The notes beneath the pieces were generated by a model. It did not search any database. It worked only from the letters and a program-made list of their open reading frames with translations, and was not told the origin of the DNA. The position numbers and the translations under genes are program-made. A stretch of 26,860 bases of DNA from Pseudomonadota bacterium (GTDB lineage Bacteria; Desulfobacterota; Syntrophia; Syntrophales; UBA5619). Positions 7,277 through 14,047 of this stretch are shown here, piece by piece; within the stretch, counting starts at the first letter, position 1, and every line of letters begins with the position of its first letter. The stretch lies in contig JAHJXP010000205.1 in NCBI GenBank assembly GCA_018827585.1, forward strand, positions 1 through 26,860. The letters run 5' to 3'.

Positions 7277-8137
7277 ATGAACCGGTACGAAGTTGTCATC
7301 ATCGGCGGGGGGGTCATGGGCCGCGGCATCGCCGCAACCTTTGCCGCAGCCGGGATTCCCACCGCCATCTTAACGCTCGACGCAGCGAATGTCGCCGGCG
7401 TCGACCGGCGCATCGCCCTGATCGAAAAACTGCCGCCAGGCGCGCCCGACCTGATCATCGAGTCGGTGCCGGAAAAAATGGAGCTGAAACTCCAATGCTA
7501 CGCCGCGATCGAGGCCGCCTACGCGGGAAAAACAGCGCTCGCCTCCAACACATCGTCGCTCGACCTGGAGGAGCTGGCGCGGCCGCTCAGGCACCCGGAG
7601 CGTTTTTTGGGCATCCATTACTTCATGCCGGCGGATGTTAACGACATCGTCGAGGTCGCGCCAGTGAGGGCGACCCTGCCGGCGGTCAAGGAGACGGCGG
7701 TCAGGCTCATCGAGGCCACGGGCAAAAGCGTGCTGCTCCTGAAGCGAGCCGTCCCGGGGCTGCTGATCAACCGCCTGCAGCATGCTATTTTGCACGAGGC
7801 CTATTACCTGCTGGAAGAGGGCGTCGCCACCGTGGAGGAGATCGACCGCTGCGCGAGAGAGATACTCGCCCCGCGCATCTGCATCACCGGTCTGATCGAG
7901 CAGAAGGACATCAGCGGCCTGGACACGCATGCCCTTGCGCAGCAGGCCCTGGTGCCGCTGCTGCACCACGGCGACAAACCGCGGCGGATAGTGCAGGACC
8001 TCTACGCCGCCGGACACCTCGGCATCAAGAGCGGCAGGGGGTTTTACGACTGGAGCGGAAAAGATCCGGCCCAAGTGAAGGCCGAGGCCGCGCGCAAACT
8101 CGCCGAGTTGCTCGCCTATCTCAAGGAGCACAGGTAA
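7277..8137 (+). CDS. 3-hydroxyacyl-CoA dehydrogenase (short Rossmann-domain variant)
   Basis: NAD-dependent oxidation of an L-3-hydroxyacyl-CoA, probably 3-hydroxybutyryl-CoA, to the 3-oxoacyl-CoA used by the thiolase encoded just upstream. The 286-residue protein has the dinucleotide motif IIGGGVMGRGIA (8-19), the SNTSS loop (90-94), the catalytic His-Glu pair in GIHYFMPADVNDIVEV (His114, Glu126), and the C-terminal HADH domain with LINRLQHAILHEA and GIKSGRGFYDWSG. Two oddities: the stretch between the NAD motif and SNTSS is about 23 residues shorter than in clostridial Hbd, removing most of the helical arm of the Rossmann domain, and a lysine/glutamate-rich tail of about 25 residues follows the usual end. 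The usual FFNP after the catalytic His reads YFMP. The catalytic dyad is intact, so it is likely active. Confidence 0.85.
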   Translation: MNRYEVVIIGGGVMGRGIAATFAAAGIPTAILTLDAANVAGVDRRIALIEKLPPGAPDLIIESVPEKMELKLQCYAAIEAAYAGKTALASNTSSLDLEELARPLRHPERFLGIHYFMPADVNDIVEVAPVRATLPAVKETAVRLIEATGKSVLLLKRAVPGLLINRLQHAILHEAYYLLEEGVATVEEIDRCAREILAPRICITGLIEQKDISGLDTHALAQQALVPLLHHGDKPRRIVQDLYAAGHLGIKSGRGFYDWSGKDPAQVKAEAARKLAELLAYLKEHR

Positions 8138-8211
8138 GCGACCGGGCAGCGCGGCAGGTATTTCAACCAACCGCTGGGAGGTTCAGCGGAAAGTTGAGAA
8201 AGGATCCTCTC

Positions 8212-9780
8212 TTGAACAGACCTTCCATCGCCGTGCCTTTGGAATCCCTGACTTTTCCCCTCCGGCAGGCCGCCCGGATATTCCCGGAGAAAGTAGCGGT
8301 GATTTCCCCGGAGGCGGACGGGGAAGAGACCACCTACCGCAGGCTGGAGGATTATTCCTCGATCCTGGCCGCTTCCCTGGCCGATTTGGGGGTAAGGCCG
8401 GGGGACCGTGTGGCCCTGTGGATGAAAAACAGCCTGGAGTTCATCCTGTCCTTTTACGGGATCTTGAAGGCCGGGGCGATCGTGGTGCCGATCAGCACCC
8501 ACTACGGATACCGGGAAGTGCTGCACCAGTTGAACGTCACCGAGGCAAAAGGACTGGTGGCCCAGGAGGGCCTGATAAGCGCCCTGGGGGCTCTCTTTTC
8601 CGAGAGCAGGGCCTTGCGTTTCATCGTCTCGGAAGGGCCGGGGAAGCAGCCGCCGGGGACCGTTTCTTTTACGTCCCTGCTGACAGGAACGGCCGGACCG
8701 GATCGCTCGGTCGGGATAGATCCGAAAAATACCCTGGCTGTGCTTCCCTTCTCCAGCGGCACGACCGGCCTGCCCAAAGGGGTCATGCTGACCCACCACA
8801 ATCTGTTGAGCAACCTCTATCAGATCGTCCAGGCCCACGAGGTCTCGGACCGGGATCTGCTTATCAATCAGCTCCCTTTTTTCCACATCTACGGCATGAC
8901 GGTCCTCATGGGGGCCTCGATCATGGCCGGGGCCACCCAGGTCCTGGCCAGCCGTTTCCGTCCGTTGGAGGATTTTCTGAGCCTGTTTGAAACCTTTCGT
9001 CCCACCCTTTTCTTTACGGTCCCCCTGATCGTCCAGGAACTCTGTCACCATCCCCGTGTCCCCGACATGGACTGGCGCCGGCTCCGTTATATCAACACCG
9101 GCGGGGCGCCCCTTTCTTCCGATGTCCAGGAGCGGTTCACCCAGCTCACCGGGGTGCCCGTCATGCAGGGCTACGGCCTGACCGAATCTTCTCCCACGAC
9201 CCACGTCAACCCAATCGGCAGGATCAAGGTGGGCGCCATAGGTCTGCCACTGGCCGACACGGAGGACAAGATCGTCGATCCCGCGACCGGAGCGGAATTG
9301 CCTTCGCCTGAGGTCGGGGAACTCTGGATTCGCGGGCCGCAGGTGATGAAAGGGTATTATCGGGATCCGGAAGCGACGGCCCAGACCCTGGTCGAAGGGT
9401 GGCTGCGGACCGGGGATCTGGCGAGGGAGGATGATGAGGGCTATATCACCATCGTCGACCGGCTCAAAGAGCTGATCAAGACCAAGGGTTGCCAGGTGGC
9501 GCCGGCCGAAATCGAGCATGTCCTGGTCGGGCACCCGGACATCCGGGACGCGGCCGTCATCGGCGAGCCCCATCCCGATTTCGGCGAAGTGCCCGTGGCC
9601 TATGTGGCGCTTCGTCCCGGCGCGGTTCTCTCCCCCGAAGCGATCATCGCGTATGCGGCCGACGGCCTGGCCCGGTACAAGCGGCTGGCCCGGGTGGCGT
9701 TCACGGACGCCATCCCCCGCAGCCCTTCGGGAAAGATCCTCCGCCGGGTCCTCAAGGCGGACGCCTCCGCCCCAAAATGA
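8212..9780 (+). CDS. AMP-forming acyl-CoA ligase (fatty acid/4-coumarate-CoA ligase type)
   Basis: ANL-superfamily ligase of about 522 residues that activates a carboxylic acid with ATP and CoA. Visible core motifs in order: LPFSSGTTGLPKGVMLTHHN (phosphate-binding loop), INTGGAPLS, GYGLTESSPTTH, GWLRTGDLA, VDRLKELIKTKGCQVAP (hinge and CoA region) and PRSPSGKILRR with the catalytic Lys. Two TTG starts compete: 8194 and 8212. The second has GAAAGGA seven bases upstream and is preferred; both give the same protein apart from six residues. No signal peptide. As the last gene of the + strand cluster it would supply the CoA ester that the decarboxylase, dehydrogenase and thiolase process. Substrate cannot be read from the sequence. 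It faces a converging dehydrogenase gene beyond a shared hairpin. Confidence 0.9.
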   Translation: MNRPSIAVPLESLTFPLRQAARIFPEKVAVISPEADGEETTYRRLEDYSSILAASLADLGVRPGDRVALWMKNSLEFILSFYGILKAGAIVVPISTHYGYREVLHQLNVTEAKGLVAQEGLISALGALFSESRALRFIVSEGPGKQPPGTVSFTSLLTGTAGPDRSVGIDPKNTLAVLPFSSGTTGLPKGVMLTHHNLLSNLYQIVQAHEVSDRDLLINQLPFFHIYGMTVLMGASIMAGATQVLASRFRPLEDFLSLFETFRPTLFFTVPLIVQELCHHPRVPDMDWRRLRYINTGGAPLSSDVQERFTQLTGVPVMQGYGLTESSPTTHVNPIGRIKVGAIGLPLADTEDKIVDPATGAELPSPEVGELWIRGPQVMKGYYRDPEATAQTLVEGWLRTGDLAREDDEGYITIVDRLKELIKTKGCQVAPAEIEHVLVGHPDIRDAAVIGEPHPDFGEVPVAYVALRPGAVLSPEAIIAYAADGLARYKRLARVAFTDAIPRSPSGKILRRVLKADASAPK

Positions 9781-9807
9781 CAGCCCCTGCCCCGTTCCTA
9801 AAAACAC

Positions 9808-9839
9808 AGCGACCCCGGAGAGATGCCTCCGAGGTCGCT
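9808..9839 (-). terminator. Rho-independent terminator for the Ldh_2 gene
   Basis: Arms AGCGACCCCGGAG (9808-9820) and CTCCGAGGTCGCT (9827-9839) form a 13-bp stem with one mismatch and a six-base loop. On the - strand it is followed by TGTGTTTTTA, so it serves mainly the dehydrogenase gene that ends at 9882. On the + strand only A-rich sequence follows, although the stem could still slow transcription from the ligase gene. Confidence 0.75.
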
Positions 9840-9881
9840 AAAACGATAATCCGCGTAATCCGCGGTTCCGTTCCTCTCCCG

Positions 9882-10952
9882 TCAGGCCTCAGGAAAGGGG
9901 ATTGCCAGCTCCTCGCCCAGGGCAACGAAATCCTTGACCACCGGCTCGGGGATCGGAATGCCGTGCGCGAGACGGTCGGCCCTCATCTCAAATTCGATCT
10001 CGCCGGGGACGTAGATGCGCTTCACCCCTTCGGTCCTGGTGGAGGTCTTGATCTCAACCAGAGCCTTGTCGACGGCCGCCGTGAACTCCGGCAGTTCCAT
10101 AAAGCTCTCAACATTCACGGCCGCAAAGACGCTCCCGACGTCGGTCGGATCGGTCATGTTGTCCGCCAGGAATCCGGGGAAATGGGTCCCGTAATTCGAG
10201 CCGGTCAGGATGCCGCAGAGGAAGTCCACCGCCAGCATGATGCCGTAGCCCTTGTAGCCGCCGATGGGGGCGAGGAGCCCCTTCAGGGCGGTATGCGGGT
10301 CCGTGGTGGGAACGCCGCGCTCGTCGAAGGCCCAGCCGGGCTCCAGCGGTTTGTTCTGCTTGGCGTGGAGCACGATCCGGCCGCGGGCGACCACCGTCGT
10401 CGCCAGATCCAGGACCACAGGTATTTCCTTGTCTGCGGGGATGGCGACGGCGAAGGGGTTGGTGCCGAACATCGCCGTGCAGCCGCCCGTGGGGGCCACG
10501 GCGGCCGGGGCGTTGGTCGAGCTGAAGCCGATCATCCCGTGCGGGAGGGCCATCATGGCCCAGTAGGCCGCCATCCCGTAGTGGTTGGAATGGGTCACCG
10601 CCGTGAAGGCCACGCCGGTCTTTTTGGCCTTCTCGATCGCCATCCCCATGGCGTGCGCCGCGCCCACCTGGCCGATGCTGTTGCGGCAGTCGATCAGCGC
10701 GGTGGAGGCCTTCTGGCGTACGACGACGAGGTTGCTCTTCGCGCTCACGACCCCCCTGCGGATCCGCTCCACGTAGACGCAGAGCATCCGGGTGATCCCA
10801 TGGGTATCCACGCCCCGGAGGTTGGCCTCGATCAGGGAATCGGTGAGCAGCGCCGCATCGTCCCGGCTCACCCCAACTTTCTGCAGGACCTCCTGCGTCC
10901 AGTCCCGCAATCTTTCCGCGGGAAACATGATACCGCCGTCAACGCCTGCCAT
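9882..10952 (-). CDS. Ldh_2 family malate/L-lactate/sulfolactate-type dehydrogenase
   Basis: NAD(P)-dependent 2-hydroxyacid dehydrogenase of the family that includes MdhA of methanogens, YiaK, AllD and ComC; it does not use the classic Rossmann fold. The 356-residue protein shows the family signatures GVDTHGITRM (catalytic region near 48-57), SNHYGMAAYWAMMAL, MFGTNPFAVAIPA with VLDLATTVVARGRI, and GGYKGYGIMLAVDFLCGIL (nucleotide and substrate pocket). AAAGGAGAAA lies about seven bases before the ATG at 10952. It is monocistronic: its own promoter sits upstream and a terminator downstream. The substrate is open; malate, lactate, sulfolactate or a longer 2-hydroxy acid all occur in this family. 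A link to the converging acid-degradation cluster is possible but only positional. Confidence 0.88.
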   Translation of the reverse strand: MAGVDGGIMFPAERLRDWTQEVLQKVGVSRDDAALLTDSLIEANLRGVDTHGITRMLCVYVERIRRGVVSAKSNLVVVRQKASTALIDCRNSIGQVGAAHAMGMAIEKAKKTGVAFTAVTHSNHYGMAAYWAMMALPHGMIGFSSTNAPAAVAPTGGCTAMFGTNPFAVAIPADKEIPVVLDLATTVVARGRIVLHAKQNKPLEPGWAFDERGVPTTDPHTALKGLLAPIGGYKGYGIMLAVDFLCGILTGSNYGTHFPGFLADNMTDPTDVGSVFAAVNVESFMELPEFTAAVDKALVEIKTSTRTEGVKRIYVPGEIEFEMRADRLAHGIPIPEPVVKDFVALGEELAIPFPEA

Positions 10953-11008
10953 GCCTGTTTCTCCTTTCCCGGAGCCGTCCGTGATCCCGGCTCCATTGTT
11001 TTGGCCCG

Positions 11009-11037
11009 ACTATATGAAGAGGGTTCTTTCGTGTCAA
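11009..11037 (-). promoter_or_regulatory. Sigma-70-type promoter of the Ldh_2 gene
   Basis: Read on the - strand: TTGACA (11037-11032), a 17-base spacer, then TATAGT (11014-11009). This is a perfect -35 and a 5/6 -10 at ideal spacing. Transcription would start near 11002, about 50 bases before the ATG at 10952. It is the best promoter match noticed in the window. Confidence 0.75.
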
Positions 11038-11082
11038 GCAAATTGAACTGCGAGGGGAACGAAGCTTTAACACAGCACGTGG

Positions 11083-11101
11083 CCTTTTTACGAAGCCGTC
11101 A
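11083..11101 (+). repeat. Solitary terminal repeat of the dispersed element family
   Basis: CCTTTTTACGAAGCCGTCA matches the right-end consensus ACTTTTTACGAGTTCGTCA at about 14-15 of 19 positions. No matching left end was found nearby, so it is a lone end or remnant. It lies in the divergent gap upstream of serS. Confidence 0.45.
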
Positions 11102-11175
11102 GCATTAAATTGATTGACTTCAAATGGTCATAGTGATAGGAGCATCACCCTTGGACCGGAAAGTGGAAATATGCA

Positions 11176-12456
11176 ATGCTGGACATCAAATACCTCCGCC
11201 AGAACATTGACTTCGTAGCCGCCAAGATGCGCGAGCGAGGCCAGGAGATGAACCTGGGGCGTTTCGTCGCCCTCGATGTAAAACGGCGGGAGATCATCCG
11301 GGAGGCAGAGGGGCTCCGCAGCGAGCGGAACGCCGTCTCCAAACTGATAGGCGAAAAGAAGCAGAAGAAGGAAGACGCCGCAGACCTGATCTCCCGGATG
11401 GGGGAGGTATCGAACCGGATCAGGGAGTTCGATGAGTCGCTCAAGGGGTTGGACGAGGAGCTCCAGCAGATCCTGATGACGCTCCCCAACGTCCCGCACG
11501 AGTCGGTCGCCTGCGGGAAGGGGGCCGAGGACAACCCGGTCGTCCACGTCTGGGGGGAAAAGCCCTCCTTCTCCTTCGCGCCGCGGCCGCACTGGGAGAT
11601 CGGCGAGGGCCTGGACATCCTGGACTTCGCCCGCGGGGCGAAGATCGCCGGGGCGCGCTTCACCCTTTACCGGGGGCTTGGGGCAAGAATGGAACGGGCG
11701 ATCATCAATTTCATGCTCGATCTCCACACCGCCGAGCACGGCTACACCGAGGTGCTGCCCCCCTTCCTGGTCAATCGTGAGAGCATGACGGGAACGGGCC
11801 AGCTCCCTAAATTCGCGGAAGACCTCTTCAAGGTCGAAAATACGGACTACTTCCTCATCCCGACGGCGGAGGTCCCCGTGACCAACATCCACCGGGACGA
11901 GATCCTGGACGAGAAGAGTCTCCCGCTTCACTACGCGGCCTATACCCCCTGCTTCCGGGCGGAGGCCGGATCCTACGGAAAAGACACGCGGGGTCTGATC
12001 CGACAGCACCAGTTCAACAAAGTGGAGCTGGTGAAATTCACGAAGCCGGAAAGCTCTTACGAGGAGCTGGAAAAACTGACGCTGGATGCCGAGGAAGTCC
12101 TCAAGCGGCTGAAGATACCCTACCGGGTGGTCAGCCTCTGCACCGCGGACCTGGGCTTCTCTGCCGCGAAGACCTACGACATCGAGGCATGGCTCCCCGG
12201 GCAGAACGCCTATCGGGAGATATCCTCGTGCAGCAATTTTGAGGATTTCCAGGCCCGCCGGGCGTCGATCCGCTTCCGCCGCGAACAGAGCGGAAAGGTG
12301 GAATTCGTCCATACCCTAAACGGCTCCGGCCTCGCCGTGGGCAGGACCCTCGTCGCCGTCCTGGAGAACTTCCAGCAGGCGGACGGGAGCGTCGCGATCC
12401 CCGAGGCGCTCCGACCCTATATGGGAGGGGTTGACAGGATTCCCGCCGCGGGGTAG
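11176..12456 (+). CDS. serS: Seryl-tRNA synthetase
   Basis: Class II synthetase charging tRNA-Ser (and selenocysteine tRNA where present). The 426-residue length is standard. The N-terminal 100 residues form the charged, heptad-like tRNA-binding arm (for instance REAEGLRSERNAVSKLIGEK). Motif 2 is seen as PCFRAEAGSYGKDTRGLIRQ followed by HQFNKVEL, motif 3 as LNGSGLAVGRTLVAVLEN; the serine-site TAEVP motif is near residue 233. ATG at 11176 is followed directly by the invariant opening MLDIKYLRQN; GTGGAAAT lies upstream. The gene lies 14 bases before its cognate tRNA-Ser(UGA), with tRNA-Ser(GCU) next, so enzyme and substrate RNAs could share a transcript. Confidence 0.97.
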   Translation: MLDIKYLRQNIDFVAAKMRERGQEMNLGRFVALDVKRREIIREAEGLRSERNAVSKLIGEKKQKKEDAADLISRMGEVSNRIREFDESLKGLDEELQQILMTLPNVPHESVACGKGAEDNPVVHVWGEKPSFSFAPRPHWEIGEGLDILDFARGAKIAGARFTLYRGLGARMERAIINFMLDLHTAEHGYTEVLPPFLVNRESMTGTGQLPKFAEDLFKVENTDYFLIPTAEVPVTNIHRDEILDEKSLPLHYAAYTPCFRAEAGSYGKDTRGLIRQHQFNKVELVKFTKPESSYEELEKLTLDAEEVLKRLKIPYRVVSLCTADLGFSAAKTYDIEAWLPGQNAYREISSCSNFEDFQARRASIRFRREQSGKVEFVHTLNGSGLAVGRTLVAVLENFQQADGSVAIPEALRPYMGGVDRIPAAG

Positions 12457-12470
12457 CATTAAACAAGTGC

Positions 12471-12556
12471 GGAGGGATGGCCGAGTGGTCTATGGCGGCG
12501 GTCTTGAAAACCGTTGACCGAAAGGTTCGCGGGTTCGAATCCTGCTCCCTCCGCCA
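12471..12556 (+). tRNA. tRNA-Ser, anticodon UGA
   Basis: Acceptor GGAGGGA pairs with TCCCTCC, discriminator G and encoded CCA at 12554-12556. The anticodon loop reads CTTGAAA with anticodon TGA. A long variable arm (GTTGACCGAAAGGTTCGC region) and T-loop GTTCGAATC confirm a class II serine tRNA. It starts 14 bases after serS. Confidence 0.96.
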
Positions 12557-12609
12557 GAGATTGTGGCCCGCCGGCCAGGGTTGCAGAAACCGGGCGGGAA
12601 AAAGATCGC

Positions 12610-12704
12610 GGAGAGATGGCTGAGTGGCCGAAAGCGATCGCCTGCTAAGCGATTGTACGCCCTTTAAAGGTGTACCGCGGGTTCGAATCCCGCTCTCTCC
12701 GCCA
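12610..12704 (+). tRNA. tRNA-Ser, anticodon GCU
   Basis: Acceptor GGAGAGA pairs with TCTCTCC, discriminator G and encoded CCA. The anticodon loop is CTGCTAA with anticodon GCT. The variable arm is long (TGTACGCC...GGTGTACC stem), as expected for serine. T-loop is GTTCGAATC. Confidence 0.96.
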
Positions 12705-12720
12705 TTGAAAAAGAAAATAC

Positions 12721-12797
12721 GCGCCCATGGCTCAGCTGGATAGAGCGTCAGACTACGAATCTGAATGTCGGAGGTTCGAATCCTCCTGGGCGCGCCA
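12721..12797 (+). tRNA. tRNA-Arg, anticodon ACG (island integration site)
   Basis: Acceptor GCGCCCA pairs with TGGGCGC, discriminator G and encoded CCA at 12795-12797. D-loop GCTCAGCTGGATAGAGC, anticodon loop CTACGAA (ACG, normally read as ICG), T-loop GTTCGAATC. Its 3' part from the anticodon onward is repeated at 14816-14864, so this gene is the attachment site of the small island that follows. The gene itself is intact. Confidence 0.96.
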
Positions 12798-12803
12798 ATA
12801 AAA
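12755..12803 (+). repeat. attL-like direct repeat (3' end of tRNA-Arg)
   Basis: These 49 bp run from the tRNA-Arg anticodon to just past CCA (ending CCAATAAAA). They recur at 14816-14864 in the same orientation with two mismatches: one in the anticodon stem (G to C) and one in the T-loop (TTCGAAT to TTCCAAT). Confidence 0.88.
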
Positions 12804-12841
12804 ACTAAGGGGTTAACCAGTCATTGGTTAGCCCCTTAGTT
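12803..12841. terminator. Bidirectional Rho-independent terminator (tRNA operon / SEC-C gene)
   Basis: Arms 12803-12819 (AACTAAGGGGTTAACCA) and 12825-12841 form a 17-bp stem with one T-G wobble and a five-base loop. On the + strand CTTTATT follows; on the - strand TTTTTATT follows. It ends the serS-tRNA transcript and, from the other side, the SEC-C gene whose stop is at 12859. Confidence 0.82.
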
Positions 12842-12858
12842 CTTTATTGACTGCGGGA

Positions 12859-13764
12859 TTACTTGTTCTTTTTCTGCATCTTTTTCATGTCTCTAATCCT
12901 GTCCGTCACATCGCCTTCTTCGTCAAGATTACGATCCAGAGCCATTCTGTAGATCTTATCCGCTTTTTCATAGTCAGGGACGAAATCATGGTTGCGACTG
13001 AAGACAAATAAATCACCCCACCGGCAATAGACCCATACAGAATCAGGGTGCTCTTGTTGGAGATCAGAAAACATGGTTTCCGCTTTATCTCTTTCGCCGA
13101 TATTGAAATATCCCTCTGCCTCAGCCATCTTCATATTCAGAATTACAGATTCAGGGCTTTCAGGAAACAGATCACAGAATTCACGACAATACTTGATCCT
13201 GTCCTCATGGAGATCGGCATTACCCAGTTCCATTTCCATATCCTGGGTCCAGTTATACAGTTTCTGATTGCCGGCAAAAACGATCTCAGCATCAAGGATG
13301 GATCTCATGTCGCTGGTGAACCTGGGCTTGAGAGATTCCCATATGGTAAGCCAGTAATGGCAGCCAATCGTGGATTTTCCTCTTTCAAGCTCCACATAAC
13401 CTTCCTGCATCAGGTGATCGATCATTTCGTCATTGATGATATGCGGCGCCAGTCTCTCCCAGAGAATGACGGCAGCATAATGAACAAAATCGACCTCCGC
13501 TATGTCTAAACCGATAGGCCTGAGCCAGTGATTGGCCAAAGAAGAAGCAGAATAGAAATTATGGACATCCCGGAGGAACTGGTCTTGATCGGTTTGAATG
13601 TCCATGGTGTTGAGTTTCTTGAAAATCTCTTCAGTGGACATAGATCCGACCTTATCCATATCCCAACTTGAGGCTGCAACTGCAATCTTTGTCAGACAGC
13701 ATTTCTTGTATTTCTTGCCGCTTCCGCAGGGACAGGGGTCGTTTCTGCCGATTTTATGGCCCAT
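12859..13764 (-). CDS. SEC-C motif protein with TPR-like C-terminal region
   Basis: Protein of 301 residues. Residues 6-23 (GRNDPCPCGSGKKYKKCC) are a textbook SEC-C zinc-binding motif, as at the C-terminus of SecA, here at the N-terminus. Residues 45-170 contain no motif I recognise. Residues 185-290 look alpha-helical and TPR-like (YCREFCDLFPESPESVILNMKM region, ERDKAETMFSDLQQEHPDS, ADKIYRMALDRNLDEEG), ending in a lysine-rich tail. SEC-C proteins of this layout are common in accessory regions and often uncharacterised; a role as adaptor or in defence is possible but unproven. ATG at 13764 begins MGHKIGRNDPCPCGSG, the usual start for this group. No signal peptide. It lies inside the tRNA-Arg island and ends at a shared terminator. 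Confidence 0.8.
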   Translation of the reverse strand: MGHKIGRNDPCPCGSGKKYKKCCLTKIAVAASSWDMDKVGSMSTEEIFKKLNTMDIQTDQDQFLRDVHNFYSASSLANHWLRPIGLDIAEVDFVHYAAVILWERLAPHIINDEMIDHLMQEGYVELERGKSTIGCHYWLTIWESLKPRFTSDMRSILDAEIVFAGNQKLYNWTQDMEMELGNADLHEDRIKYCREFCDLFPESPESVILNMKMAEAEGYFNIGERDKAETMFSDLQQEHPDSVWVYCRWGDLFVFSRNHDFVPDYEKADKIYRMALDRNLDEEGDVTDRIRDMKKMQKKNK

Positions 13765-14047
13765 GTATTGATGCGCCTATGACCGAAAAGTAACATGTTG
13801 CCGTATACCACTGATGAATAATGGACTCAATGACGAATCGCCGTTATGGGCTATGCCGCAGAATTTTTCCACCATTCGAGTGGTAATCAGCGAGACGTTA
13901 TCAAGAAAAAAGTTGCTTTGGCAGAAAACGATGCCACCTACAACTGTTTGGTGGTGGGCAGTTGTTAGAATTAAGGATTACAGTAATGTACAACCACCTT
14001 CAATTTCCAACTGTCAACCCTTCCCTCTATCGGCCAAATTCACTTAT
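13765..14047. other. Intergenic stretch of the island, with one possible tiny ORF (13846-13968, + strand)
   Basis: 283 bp of AT-rich sequence between two - strand genes. The only frame of note is ATG 13846 to TAG 13966-13968 on the + strand, 40 residues (MGYAAEFFHHSSGNQ at its start, ending CLVVGSC), with no convincing ribosome-binding site and no family I recognise. A + strand hairpin followed by T residues lies further on (14081-14119). It could be a gene remnant. A short hairpin ACCATTCGAGTGGT lies around 13871-13884. The promoter for the SEC-C gene must also lie here, but no clear match was seen. Confidence 0.35.

Noticed and set aside
5857..7458. 533-residue open frame on the - strand
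   Set aside because: It lies fully antisense to the thiolase and neighbours, whose motifs are complete. It is a by-product of GC-rich codon use and lacks any recognisable domain.
8116..9807. 563-residue open frame on the - strand
   Set aside because: Antisense to the acyl-CoA ligase, which has all its core motifs.
9489..11108. 539-residue + strand frame spanning the ligase end and the Ldh_2 gene
   Set aside because: Overlaps two well-supported genes, crosses a terminator and shows Arg/Gly/Pro-rich low-complexity sequence.
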